The notes below the pieces were generated by a model, which did not search any database, was not told the DNA's origin, and saw only the letters and a list, made by a program, of their open reading frames with translations. From Pseudofrankia nepalensis (lineage in GTDB: Bacteria; Actinomycetota; Actinomycetes; Frankiales; Frankiaceae): 64,000 nucleotides of DNA. Both the position numbers and the translations under genes were made by a program. Of the stretch, positions 7,802 through 16,604 are shown piece by piece. The DNA is taken from NCBI RefSeq assembly GCF_016786305.1, contig NZ_JADWYV010000006.1, one strand, 5' to 3'. Position 1 is the stretch's first letter; each line of letters opens with the position of its first letter.

Positions 7802-9070
7802 ATGATTGACGTTGATGCCGTCGACTTCTTCATGAATGGCAGGGTGCTGCACAGCCCGTACGAGTACCTGGCCGCCATGCGCGCGCGGTGCCCGGTCCGG
7901 CGTGAGCCCCACCACGGCGTGTTCATGGTGACCGGCTACGACGAGGCCGTGCAGGTCTACAACGACACGGAGCGGTTCTCGGCCTGCATCTCCGTCACCG
8001 GCCCGTTTCCGGGCTTCCCGGTGCCGCTCGACGGCGACGACGTGTCCGCGACGATCGCCGCGTACCGCGCCAGGCTGCCGATGAGCGATCAGCTACCGAC
8101 GCTGGACCCGCCGGTGCATACCGACCACCGGGCGCTGCTGGCCCGGATGATCACGCCGAAGCGGCTGAAGGAGAACGAGGAGTTCATGTGGCGGCTTGCC
8201 GACCGCCAGTACGACGAGGCCCTCGCCGACGGCAGGGTCGAGTTCAACGGCGCGTATGCCGGTCCGTTCGCGATGCTCGTCATCGCCGACCTCCTCGGCG
8301 TCCCCGAGTCCAACCACGAGGAGTTCCACGAGGCCTTCTACGGCGGGCAGGCCGGCACGATTGGCTCAACCAACGGAGAGTCGCTGCCCCACACCCCGCT
8401 GGGTTACCTGTACGAGAAGTTCACCGCCTACGTCGAGGACCGCCGCCGCGAGCCGCGCGGCGACGTGCTCACCGGCCTTGCCTCGGCGACCTTCCCCGAT
8501 GGCTCGACGCCCGACCTGATGGACGTGGTGCGGGTGGCCTCCAACCTGTTCGCCGCCGGTCAGGAGACCACCGTGCGCCTGCTGAGCTCCGCGGTCATGA
8601 TCCTCGCCGAGAACCCTGAGCTGCAGGCCGTGCTGCGCGCGAACCACGAGCTCATCCCGAGCCTCGTCGAGGAGACGCTGCGCTGGGAAAGCCCGGTGCG
8701 CGGTGACTTCCGCCTGGCGAAGGTCCCGGTCACCGTCGGCGGCGTTGATATTCCCGCGGGCAGCACGCTGATGCTGCTCAACACGGCCGCCAACCGTGAC
8801 CCGAGAAAGTTCCCCGCCCCCGACACGTTCGACATCCTGCGCCCGAACGCGCGCAGTCACATCGCCTTCGGCCGCGGCGCGCACGCCTGCCCCGGAGCAC
8901 CACTGGCCCGCGCGGAGGCGGTGGTCAGCCTGACCCGGCTGTTCGAGCGCACCTCGAACTTCTGGATCGACGAGGACAAGCACGGCCCCGCTGGCGCGCG
9001 GCGATACCGCTACCTCCCGACATTCATGCTGCGCGGGCTGACCCGCCTGCACCTCGAATACAGCGCGTAG
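7802..9070 (+). CDS. Cytochrome P450
   Basis: 422 residues, a full-length soluble bacterial P450. I-helix oxygen-activation motif 'AAGQETT' at 251-257 (acid-Thr pair present as E-T), K-helix 'ETLR' at 291-294, and heme loop 'FGRGAHACPG' at 356-365 with the axial cysteine at 363. 'DPPVHTDHRALL' near 102-112 is the usual C-helix His/Arg heme-propionate contact. It inserts one oxygen atom into an organic substrate and needs a ferredoxin and reductase, neither of which is nearby. The neighbours (SDR, NTF2-like, decarboxylase-like) suggest steroid, terpenoid or aromatic turnover. Confidence 0.95.
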   Translation: MIDVDAVDFFMNGRVLHSPYEYLAAMRARCPVRREPHHGVFMVTGYDEAVQVYNDTERFSACISVTGPFPGFPVPLDGDDVSATIAAYRARLPMSDQLPTLDPPVHTDHRALLARMITPKRLKENEEFMWRLADRQYDEALADGRVEFNGAYAGPFAMLVIADLLGVPESNHEEFHEAFYGGQAGTIGSTNGESLPHTPLGYLYEKFTAYVEDRRREPRGDVLTGLASATFPDGSTPDLMDVVRVASNLFAAGQETTVRLLSSAVMILAENPELQAVLRANHELIPSLVEETLRWESPVRGDFRLAKVPVTVGGVDIPAGSTLMLLNTAANRDPRKFPAPDTFDILRPNARSHIAFGRGAHACPGAPLARAEAVVSLTRLFERTSNFWIDEDKHGPAGARRYRYLPTFMLRGLTRLHLEYSA

Positions 9071-9230
9071 CTCACCAGTCGGGCCGAGCGCTGGCCGCCC
9101 GCGCGCGGAGGCAAGCCGGTAACCAGCACGGGCCGCGCGCTCTCGGAACTCTTCGAATCAGGACTCGCGCGGCTGCCCGGCCCGGTGTCCTCGGCGAACC
9201 GATACACCCACCCGAGAAGGGAGCACTCGC

Positions 9231-9800
9231 ATGGCGCGCGTCGAGCCGCTGCGGCCCCACCAGTTCCCGAAGGAGATGCGTTCGGCGCTGGCGGCCCTGG
9301 TTCCCCCGGAGCCGCGTTATCCCATGCCGAACGCCGAATGGCAGCCGAGGCCACTCGGCATGCTCGGGACATTCGCGCACCACCCCCGCCTCGCTCGGGC
9401 GTTCTTCACCTTCAATGGCCAGGTCCTGCTCGCGACGACGCTGACCCCCCGCCAACGGGAGATCCTCATCCTGAGGGTCGCCGCTCGGCGCGCCTGCGCC
9501 TACCTGTGGGCAGAGCACGCCCACCTCGCGGAGGAGGCCGGGATCGCCGCCGAAGAGGTGGCCGGGATCGCATCGGGCCCGGCTGAATCGCTCTTCAACC
9601 AGCTTGATGCCGCGCTGCTGAGCGCCGTTGACGAGATCGTCACCGACGGTCTGCTGACGGACGGCACCTGGGCGGTACTCGCCGCCGAATTCGACACTCA
9701 GCAGATGCTTGACGTCATCTTCACCGTCGGCGCCTACGAGGCGGTGTCGGCGATGCTGCGCTCCTTCGAGATCGAACCCGACGGCTCCCCTGGGCCGTGA
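9231..9800 (+). CDS. Carboxymuconolactone decarboxylase/AhpD-like protein
   Basis: 189 residues, ATG start. The core 'LTPRQREILILRVAARRACAYLWAEHAHLAEEAGI' (71-105) is the CMD-domain helical hairpin. The family's CxxC...H is reduced to a single Cys89 followed by Glu95-His96, as in decarboxylase-type and uncharacterised members rather than AhpD peroxidases. N-terminal 'RPLGMLGTFAHHPRLARAFFTFNG' is also family-typical. Expected to form a trimer or hexamer. It follows the P450 gene by 160 bases and its stop shares an A with the next ATG (TGATG). Confidence 0.85.
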   Translation: MARVEPLRPHQFPKEMRSALAALVPPEPRYPMPNAEWQPRPLGMLGTFAHHPRLARAFFTFNGQVLLATTLTPRQREILILRVAARRACAYLWAEHAHLAEEAGIAAEEVAGIASGPAESLFNQLDAALLSAVDEIVTDGLLTDGTWAVLAAEFDTQQMLDVIFTVGAYEAVSAMLRSFEIEPDGSPGP

Positions 9801-9907
9801 TGACCGCCGACCGGCACGACTTCGTGGGCACACCGGACGGCTGGAAGAGCGAGAAGCTCGTCGAGCAACTCGTCTGGTTCGTCAACAAACCAGGCGGCAT
9901 GGGCTGA
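9800..9907 (+). CDS. 35-residue ORF coupled to the CMD gene
   Basis: The ATG at 9800 overlaps the CMD stop (TGATG), an arrangement that favours translational coupling. The 35 codons ('MTADRHDFVGTPDGWKSEKL...' to 'VNKPGGMG') mostly end in G or C, as real genes here do, and the peptide is balanced in composition. No known family recognised. It could be a genuine small protein or the 5' remnant of a longer gene. Confidence 0.5.
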   Translation: MTADRHDFVGTPDGWKSEKLVEQLVWFVNKPGGMG

Positions 9908-10103
9908 CCGTCCGCTGGACGCGGCCCGAGATCCGCCTCCGCCACGACTGGCAGGGTCTACGCTGTTGATGTACCAACGATTGCGGAACCCGCGCCCCCT
10001 GCCGGTTCGGGGCACTCCCCTGTGCGGGTCTGGGACCAATCCGGTCATAGGAGGCCCCGCTCCCCCGACGGATCCCGTCCAGACCTCGGCACGTTCCCTC
10101 TCG

Positions 10104-10895
10104 TCATTCGAAAGTGACCGCGCCCTCGTCGTCGATCAACACCCGCAGGTCGACCCGGTTACGGACCGGGTCACCGGCGGCGCCGGCGAGGTACTGGCAT
10201 CGGTAACCGGTGTCAGCCTTCTCGCCCGCCATACCGCGGCCGACAAGTATGGCGGCCGGAATCTCGTCGCATCGCGGATCATCGAAGTGGAACCCGGGAA
10301 CTGACGTGGCGACCTGCCAGAACAGCTGGTACACGTTCGTGGCCGTCAACAGGGCCACCGGAGGTGGCTCTATCCGGTACGACACCCAGAGCGCCCCCGG
10401 GGGAGCGTCGCGGGAGACGATGATCTCCCATGCCATCTCCAGGCCGTCGTACACGGTGACGCATGGGGTCACCGCGCCCGGGGCAAGGTCGATCCGGTCG
10501 TTCTCGCACCGGGCGGTGAGGTCGCCCATGACGCCGGCCATCGTGAGGGTCTTCTGCCGCAGGTCCGTCAGGATGCGGTGCAGTTGCGCATCGCCGCCCG
10601 GCGCTGCCTGCTCCACCTCGTCGCGGCCGTACCAGGAGGCCACGAAACCGGGCTGCGGCCCGGTCACCCCGACCGGTCGCGCGGTGCCCACGATCGTCGG
10701 AGACGGGGTCGGGCCGGCCGCGGTATCACCGGGCCCCGCGTCCGTGTCACCGCCACAGGCGACGGCGCCCGCCATCAGGAGAAGAACGCCCGCGAGCAGA
10801 CCGGCGACGAAGCCCGCGCGACGGGCACCCGGCCCGCGGCCGAAGGTGTTCCGGCCCAGCCAGCGAGAACGCCATCCATCCGTCGTCCCGCGCAT
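10104..10895 (-). CDS. Putative lipoprotein
   Basis: 263 residues. The N-terminus is Arg-rich ('RSRWLGRN', 'GARR'), followed by a hydrophobic stretch (28-46) ending in 'AGAVAC' with the probable lipidated Cys at 47. Then comes a short Thr/Pro/Gly linker and a ~190-residue exported domain with four cysteines ('TARCEND', 'VTPCVTV', 'DPRCDEI', 'GYRCQYL') that could form two disulfides. No family recognised. It appears monocistronic; the gene starts with ATG. Confidence 0.75.
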   Translation of the reverse strand: MRGTTDGWRSRWLGRNTFGRGPGARRAGFVAGLLAGVLLLMAGAVACGGDTDAGPGDTAAGPTPSPTIVGTARPVGVTGPQPGFVASWYGRDEVEQAAPGGDAQLHRILTDLRQKTLTMAGVMGDLTARCENDRIDLAPGAVTPCVTVYDGLEMAWEIIVSRDAPPGALWVSYRIEPPPVALLTATNVYQLFWQVATSVPGFHFDDPRCDEIPAAILVGRGMAGEKADTGYRCQYLAGAAGDPVRNRVDLRVLIDDEGAVTFE

Positions 10896-11537
10896 TACGC
10901 ACCTCCGGTAACGCGTCGCCTGTCGTCCTCATGGCGCGGGTACGTCGCCTGGGTCGTCAGCTCGGGCACCGCCTTCCCGTCGGGAAGCCACTCGCCAATG
11001 AGCCCGCGCTCGACGTCACGGCCTTGCGATCCGCGACCGAGCGCGCTCCCAGCCCTCTCGCATCCGATGCGGAATTCCTGCGTCAGAAGCGAAACCGCTG
11101 GTCACGAGGTCCTGAACCCGGCGCGCGGTACATCCCGTGGGCGGAACAAGTGTATTCCCATCCGACACGATTCACGCTGGTAGAACGAAGCACCCGGAAT
11201 TGAACGACGGTCCTTGGCGGCGGGCGCATGTGCCGGTCGGCCCGCGAATGGACCGGCACGGTCGCGGGCGCCTCGAGGCGGGCTCCGACCGACGTGGCCG
11301 CTAGGTGGGCGGCCAGCCGGGGGCCTGTCGGTCGTCTCCACGACCCATCGCGCGCAGGTCGCGCGCGGCCACTGGTCCGGATCGCCGCGAGCGGCGGCGA
11401 GCGGGCCGTCCGGACTCGGCACGCCGCGCTCCCACGCCGACAGCCGACCACCCGGCGAGCGCGGTGGCCTGGCGACTCGGTCGGTCGGCCTGGCTGGGGA
11501 ATGCTTGCGGGGTGGTTCCGAGTCCTGCCGCCGTCTC
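10896..11537. other. Gap carrying a HEAT-gene remnant
   Basis: 642 bases between the lipoprotein and FUSC genes. The only content I can support is the degenerate HEAT-repeat fragment at 11254-11440. The FUSC frame is open upstream through this fragment, which argues for placing the FUSC start at 11538. Confidence 0.5.
11254..11440 (-). pseudogene. Degenerate fragment of a HEAT-repeat gene
   Basis: About 185 bases align over their whole length with 48937-49119 inside the intact HEAT gene. On the minus strand one frame gives 'RGDPDQWPRATCARWVVET' (intact copy 'RGDPDQWLRATCARWLAET'); the next piece, 'GPRLAAHLAATSVGARLEA' (intact 'GPRLAALLTASSVEARLEA'), is in another frame. The fragment is therefore frameshifted and truncated at both ends. 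Confidence 0.75.
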
Positions 11538-13523
11538 ATGACGAGCGAGCCGCGCCGTCTCCCGGTGCCCTCGCCCGCTGGCCCGAGCCGGATCGGCGCG
11601 GTGTTCGGCGTGGCACGCCCACGGGGGCGGCTGCGGATTGCCCTGGTCTGCGCGATCGCGTTCACCGTGCCGCTGAGCGTGGGCGAACTTGCCGGAAAGC
11701 CGCAGGCCGGGCTTTTGGCGACGTTCGGCGCCTTCGCCGCCGCCTACTTTCCGGACGCGACGGTGGCCGTCCGGGCACGGGCACTGCCGGTGATCGGAGT
11801 CGGGCTCGCCGCGTCCGCCGCGATCGGGGTGGCGGCGGCGGGAGCCAGCTGGACGATCGCGGTGGGGATCTCCGCGGTGGCGGCCTTCGCGACGCTGCTC
11901 GTGCGCGCGTTCGACGTGCCCGCTCCCGGGGCGTACCCGTTCGTCCTCAGCTGCGCCGTGGCGACGCAGCTGCCGCAGGACGTCGAGCGGATCGGGGAAC
12001 GGGCGGCACTCACGATGGCCGGTGCCGGTTTCGCCTGGCTGCTGACGATCTGTGCGTCGCTCCCGGACCGGCGCGGGCCGGCCCGGCGGGCGGCCGCGAC
12101 GGCCCTGACCAGCCTCGCCACCATGCTGGAGGCGATCGGCACGCCGGCCTATGACTCCGCGCGGCACAACGCCGCGCAGGCGGTTCGGCACCTCAGGACG
12201 GTGCTCGGGGAAGGCTCCGGGCAGGGCCAGGGCGGGCAGACGCTCTCGGCGGTGGCGTTCGGGGCGCGGCACGTGTTCGACGCGGCCGTCGCCTATCCGA
12301 CCATGACCCGGGAACCAGTACCCCGGGCGCTCCCGGAGACCCTGCGCGAGCTGGCCGCCGGGATCCAGGCCGGCGCCGGCGCCATCGGCGCCGACCCGGC
12401 CGGCCAGGACCAGGACCGTCACGACCTGCCAGGCGTGGGGACGGCCAGCTCGAGGGCGCGGGCCGGTCTCTGGGCGGCCGTCGCCGAGCTGGCCCATCCC
12501 CCGCCGGACCGGCCGACAGTCCCGTCGCTGCCGCCCGCCCGGGCAGAGTGGGGCCGGCGGTTGGGCCGGGGCTCCCTGGCGTGGCCACTGGCGGCCCGGG
12601 CCGGGCTGGCCGGGCTCGTCGCGGCGGCGCTGGCGATCGCGGCCGGGGCGGACCATCCCTACTGGGCTCCGGCCGCGGCGGCCACGGTGGTGCAGGGAAC
12701 AACTGTCCGCGCCGCCGGCCGACGGTCACTGCAGCGGGCCGCCGGGACAGCCGTCGGCGTGCTGGTCGCGCTGGGCATTCTCAGCGTGCAGCTGCCCGCC
12801 TGGTGGCTGATCGCCATGATCGCCGTACTGGAGGTGGGCGCCCAGATACTCATGGCGGCGAACTACGCGCTGTCCACGGTGCTCATCACCCCGCTCGCGC
12901 TGATCCTGGTCGAGTTCGCCAGACCGGGCACGCCCCCGGCCGAGCTGGCCGCGCCGCGACTGCTGGACACGTTGCTGGGCTGCGCCGTCGGCCTGGCCGT
13001 GGTCCTGTTGCTCTGGCCGCACGCCGCCGAACGCAGGCTGCCCGGGGCACTGGCGGACTCCCTCGTCGCGACCGGCGACCTGCTCGTTCTTCGGCTCGCG
13101 GCAACCGGAGAAGGCGCGGCGGATGCCGGGGGCGCCCCGGGAGTCGCCGGTGCCCGTGAACGGCTGGAAATGGCCATCGCCCGGCTGACCGCCCTGCACG
13201 CCGACGCCGAGGACGAGCAGTTGCGCGGAACACGGGCGGCGGACCTGCTCTGGCCCGCCGTGGTCGCCACCCGCCGACTCGGCTATCTGGTGCTGGCCGA
13301 TCCGGCCGGCCTGCGCGGGCCGCCGCCCGCCGGACCGGCCGCGGTCCGCGCCGCGTTCCAGGCCCGCGCGGACGAGATCACCGGCCATCCCGTGGCGGGC
13401 GGGGATCCGATGTCCGCGCTGCCCGCCTTCACCCCCCTGCGCACCGAGTTCGCCGCCCTGGCCGAGGCGGTGAGGACGGCCCGCTCGGCCGGAGCACTCC
13501 CCCCGCCCGGCCAGCTTTCCTGA
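11538..13523 (+). CDS. FUSC-family membrane protein
   Basis: 661 residues from the ATG at 11538 ('MTSEPRRLPVPS'). Two hydrophobic blocks, each with about five to six helices: residues ~35-175 ('LRIALVCAIAFTVPLSVGEL', 'GLLATFGAFAAAYFP') and ~335-490 ('YWAPAAAATVVQG' through 'LLLWP'). They are separated and followed by helical cytoplasmic regions. This is the fusaric-acid-resistance/aromatic-acid-efflux (FUSC) pattern of paired half-transporters; 'YWAPAAAATVVQG' matches the conserved segment of FUSC_2. Likely exports aromatic or lipid-like acids, or is a membrane protein of unknown cargo. Confidence 0.82.
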   Translation: MTSEPRRLPVPSPAGPSRIGAVFGVARPRGRLRIALVCAIAFTVPLSVGELAGKPQAGLLATFGAFAAAYFPDATVAVRARALPVIGVGLAASAAIGVAAAGASWTIAVGISAVAAFATLLVRAFDVPAPGAYPFVLSCAVATQLPQDVERIGERAALTMAGAGFAWLLTICASLPDRRGPARRAAATALTSLATMLEAIGTPAYDSARHNAAQAVRHLRTVLGEGSGQGQGGQTLSAVAFGARHVFDAAVAYPTMTREPVPRALPETLRELAAGIQAGAGAIGADPAGQDQDRHDLPGVGTASSRARAGLWAAVAELAHPPPDRPTVPSLPPARAEWGRRLGRGSLAWPLAARAGLAGLVAAALAIAAGADHPYWAPAAAATVVQGTTVRAAGRRSLQRAAGTAVGVLVALGILSVQLPAWWLIAMIAVLEVGAQILMAANYALSTVLITPLALILVEFARPGTPPAELAAPRLLDTLLGCAVGLAVVLLLWPHAAERRLPGALADSLVATGDLLVLRLAATGEGAADAGGAPGVAGARERLEMAIARLTALHADAEDEQLRGTRAADLLWPAVVATRRLGYLVLADPAGLRGPPPAGPAAVRAAFQARADEITGHPVAGGDPMSALPAFTPLRTEFAALAEAVRTARSAGALPPPGQLS

Positions 13524-13688
13524 CCCGTCGCACCCGGCCATGACAGTCAGCCCGCGGTCACGGACCCCTGGACGGAGGGCCCGCCCGAATCACTGGTGGC
13601 CGACGCGGCGGGTGACGGTCCGGTCCTCGCCGGCTCCACGCGCGGGCCGGTAAGAATCGCCAGACGGAATCGTCCGAGGGAGACGCCG

Positions 13689-14534
13689 GTGCCAGAAGGA
13701 GACACCATCTACCAGGCCGCCCGCCGGCTGCGCCACGCGCTGGCCGGTCAGGTCCTGTCCGTGAGCGATTTCCGAGTGCCGCGGTACGCGACGGTCGACC
13801 TGACCGGCAGGACCGTGCTCGAGGTGGTGCCTCGTGGCAAGCACCTGCTGATGCGTTGCTCCGGCGGCACCACGGTGCATTCCCACCTTCGGATGCAGGG
13901 CGCCTGGCGCACCTTTGCCGCCGGCGAGCCCTGGCGTGGCGGTCCCGACTGGCAGATCCGGGTGGTGCTCGGCAACGAGCGGCACGTCGCGGTCGGCTAT
14001 CGGCTGCCCGTCCTCGACATCCTGCGGACCGCCGACGAGGCGGCCGTCGTGGGTCATCTCGGTCCTGACGTGCTCGGGCCGGACTGGGACCTCGACCGTG
14101 TGCTCGCGGGCGCGCTGGCCCGCCCGGAGCGAGCGGTGGGCACGGTCCTGCTGGATCAGTCCGTCCTCGCGGGCCTCGGGAACGTCTATCGGATCGAGGC
14201 GTGTTTCGTCGCCGGAGTCTCGCCGTGGACCCGGGTCGGCGACGTTCCCGATCTCGGCGGGCTCGTCGGCCGAGCCCGACAGTTGATCATGGTCAACGCG
14301 GACCGGCCCACGCGGGTCACGACCGGGTCGACGCGGCCGGGCGAGCACCTGTGGGTCTACGGCCGCGGCCGGCGGCCGTGCCGTCGGTGCGGTACGGCCA
14401 TCCGCGTGGCCGAACAGGCGCCGTCGGACGCCCCCGAGGAAGGACGCGTCACCTACTGGTGCCCACGCTGCCAGCGCGGGCCGGCGCCGACGGGCTCACC
14501 TGGCGGCGCCCGCGGTACCGGCATTCGGTCATAG
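13689..14534 (+). CDS. Nei-type DNA glycosylase/AP lyase
   Basis: 281 residues. The GTG start at 13689 is fixed by GAGGGAG just upstream and by the need for Pro-Glu directly after Met ('PEGDTIYQAARRL'); Pro2 is the Schiff-base nucleophile and Glu3 the acid. Lys in 'PRGKHLLM' is the conserved beta-lyase lysine. The helix-two-turn-helix segment 'DQSVLAGLGNVYRIEACF' and the terminal zinc finger CxxC-x(n)-CxxC ('CRRCGT...CPRCQRG') are intact. It excises oxidised bases in base-excision repair. The sequence resembles the actinobacterial Nei2 group; exact lesion specificity cannot be read. Confidence 0.92.
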   Translation: MPEGDTIYQAARRLRHALAGQVLSVSDFRVPRYATVDLTGRTVLEVVPRGKHLLMRCSGGTTVHSHLRMQGAWRTFAAGEPWRGGPDWQIRVVLGNERHVAVGYRLPVLDILRTADEAAVVGHLGPDVLGPDWDLDRVLAGALARPERAVGTVLLDQSVLAGLGNVYRIEACFVAGVSPWTRVGDVPDLGGLVGRARQLIMVNADRPTRVTTGSTRPGEHLWVYGRGRRPCRRCGTAIRVAEQAPSDAPEEGRVTYWCPRCQRGPAPTGSPGGARGTGIRS

Positions 14535-14667
14535 CGCGGAGCAGGCCCTGTCCGGGTGGGCCGGGCGGCGGGCAGGACCGCCGCCTCGCGGACGCGATAT
14601 CGCTGTCCGTACACCCCCACCGTCCGTACACCCACCGCTGGACGCGGCCCTGGACAGGGCACCTCTG

Positions 14668-15432
14668 ATGCCATACACATGCATAACCGTGAAGACATTC
14701 GAAGATCGTGTCGCCGTCGTGACGGGGGCGGCGAGCGGCATCGGCCTCGCCGTCGCCGAGCGGCTTGCGCTCGCGGGCGTTCGACTGGTGATGACAGACC
14801 TCGATGGCGACGCGGTGGACGCGGCCGGGCGAGCCCTTCGCGACCGCGGCAGTGCTGTCGAGGCGCTTCAGCTGGACGTTCGCGACCCGGACGCCGTCGA
14901 GCGGGTCGCCGAACTCGTCGTCCGCCGGTTCGGCGCGCTCCACATCGCGGTGAACAACGCCGGGATCGTGAACCGGGGCCTGGCCTGGGAGCTCTCCCTC
15001 GCCGACTGGCACCGCGTGCTGGACGTGAATCTCTGGGGCGTCATCCACGGCGTGCGATCCTTCGTACCCCGAATCGTCGCGACCGGCGACGAGGGCCATG
15101 TGGTGAACGTGGCCTCGATGGCCGCCGTGCATCCGCAGGAGCGCCTCGGCCCTTACACCGTCGCCAAGCACGGCGTCCTGGGCCTTTCAGACGTACTGCG
15201 CGCCGATCTCGCCGCCGTCGGGGCGCCGGTCGGCGTCAGCGTCGTCTTCCCCGGCCGCATCCGGACAGCCATGAACCCGATCGGCAGCGTCGAACCGTCC
15301 ACCGTCGCGCGCAACGTCTTCGACGCGATCGAACAACAGCGTCCGTACGTCTTCACCGACGACCACTCCGCCGGCCCCGTCGAGGCGAGGCTTCAGGGAA
15401 TCCTCTCGGCCCGCGCGGACGTCATCCCATAG
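14668..15432 (+). CDS. SDR-family oxidoreductase
   Basis: 254 residues. 'VTGAASGIGLAVAERL' near residue 19 is the cofactor loop, 'MTDLDGD' has the Asp that favours NAD(H), 'NNAGI' lies near 95, the catalytic Ser is in 'NVASMAAV', and 'YTVAKHG' near 169 is the YxxxK motif. The C-terminus is short and irregular ('DDHSAGPVEARLQGIL'), as in SDRs acting on hydrophobic alcohols. A later GTG ('VKTFEDRVAVVTG') is an alternative start with a more usual SDR N-terminus. It converges on the mycofactocin-type SDR gene across two terminators. Confidence 0.88.
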   Translation: MPYTCITVKTFEDRVAVVTGAASGIGLAVAERLALAGVRLVMTDLDGDAVDAAGRALRDRGSAVEALQLDVRDPDAVERVAELVVRRFGALHIAVNNAGIVNRGLAWELSLADWHRVLDVNLWGVIHGVRSFVPRIVATGDEGHVVNVASMAAVHPQERLGPYTVAKHGVLGLSDVLRADLAAVGAPVGVSVVFPGRIRTAMNPIGSVEPSTVARNVFDAIEQQRPYVFTDDHSAGPVEARLQGILSARADVIP

Positions 15433-15433
15433 G

Positions 15434-15459
15434 CGCCCGCCCTGCATCCTGGGCGGGCG
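15434..15459. terminator. Bidirectional terminator 1
   Basis: CGCCCGCCC, 8-base loop, GGGCGGGCG: a perfect 9-bp stem starting just after the stop of the rightward SDR gene. Confidence 0.65.
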
Positions 15460-15606
15460 TACCGCCCACGGCCCTTTCCCGATCTTCGGCCGGCCGGAGA
15501 AGCAGGATCCGCGCGACATCGTGGACGCGGTCGGTCCGCCACGTGATGCGCGACGGCTACCTGACGCACGACAGCCAGGTGACGCACGGCGGCTCCGCCC
15601 GGCGCC

Positions 15607-15636
15607 TGTCCGCGCCGGCGGTCGCCGGCGCGGACA
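15607..15636. terminator. Bidirectional terminator 2
   Basis: A perfect 13-bp stem (TGTCCGCGCCGGC with its complement) around GGTC, 35 bases past the end of the leftward SDR gene. Together with the hairpin at 15434 it insulates the two convergent genes. Confidence 0.7.
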
Positions 15637-15670
15637 CCGTCTGCTTCGGGTCAGCCCGAGGACAGACCGG

Positions 15671-16489
15671 TCACCGCTTGTTGAGCAGGCCGGCGTCGAC
15701 GGGGACGACGGTGCCGGTGACGTAGCGGGCCTCGTCGGAGGCCAGCCACAGGACGGCGTTGGAGATGTCGATCGGCTCGACGAGGTCGACGGGCATGGCG
15801 TTGGTCAGCGCGTTGGCGAGCGCCGGGTTGCGCTCCATGATGGCCTTGATGTCGCCGTCCGCGGCCATTGGGGTGCGCACCGCGGTGGGCGCGATGCTGT
15901 TGACCCGGATGAAGTGCGGAGCGAGGTAGTTCGCCCAGGAGCGCATCAGTCCGATGACACCGTGCTTGGCCGCGGTGTAGGCCAGGAAACCCGCGGCGGG
16001 GATGCCGACGCCGACGAGCCCGCCGGTCGAGCTGGTGAGGATGATGGAGCCGCCCTGCCCGCGCTCGACCATCGAGGGGATCGCGACGCGGCCGGTGTTC
16101 CACACGCCGGTCATGTTGACGGCGACGACCTCGTCCCACTGCCGCTCGTCGGGCACGCTGCTACCGCCGGCGCCGATGCCGGCGTTCGCCACGACGATGT
16201 CGACGGGGCCCAGCGCGGCCGTGCCCTCGTCGAAGGCCTGCCGCAACGCGGTCACGTCGCGGACGTCCGCCTGGCGCGCCACGATGCGCCCGCCGAGCGC
16301 CTCGACCTCCTTGACGGTCTGGTCGAGGTCCGCCGGCGTGGCCGTCCCGTAGGACGCGGACTCGATCGGCGCGCAGATGTCGATGGCAATGATGCTGGCG
16401 CCTTCCGCGGCCAGGCGCACGGCGTGGCTGCGCCCCTGACCACGAGCCGCCCCGGTGATGAACGCGACCTTGCCGTCGAACTTGCCCAT
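15671..16489 (-). CDS. Mycofactocin-type SDR oxidoreductase
   Basis: 272 residues. 'FITGAARGQGRSHAVRLAAEGASIIAIDI' has the GARGQGR/SHA signature of the mycofactocin-coupled SDR family, together with the characteristic insertion after beta-2 ('PIESASYGTATPADLDQTVKEVEALGGRIV') that covers the nicotinamide so that the bound NAD does not exchange. Catalytic residues are present: Asn in 'ANAGIG', Ser in 'LTSSTGG', 'YTAAKHG'. The family oxidises alcohols using mycofactocin as external acceptor; no mycofactocin biosynthesis genes are in the window. The CoxG-like gene lies 115 bases upstream on the same strand. Confidence 0.9.
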   Translation of the reverse strand: MGKFDGKVAFITGAARGQGRSHAVRLAAEGASIIAIDICAPIESASYGTATPADLDQTVKEVEALGGRIVARQADVRDVTALRQAFDEGTAALGPVDIVVANAGIGAGGSSVPDERQWDEVVAVNMTGVWNTGRVAIPSMVERGQGGSIILTSSTGGLVGVGIPAAGFLAYTAAKHGVIGLMRSWANYLAPHFIRVNSIAPTAVRTPMAADGDIKAIMERNPALANALTNAMPVDLVEPIDISNAVLWLASDEARYVTGTVVPVDAGLLNKR

Positions 16490-16604
16490 CTGGTTCTCCG
16501 TTCGGTTTCAGCCGACCGTTAGCCTTTGATCGGCCGGATTCGGGATGAGGCGGGTCAGATCACGCCGGCGGGACGGTCTCGCGGCCGGAGAGCAGGCGGC
16601 CGAG

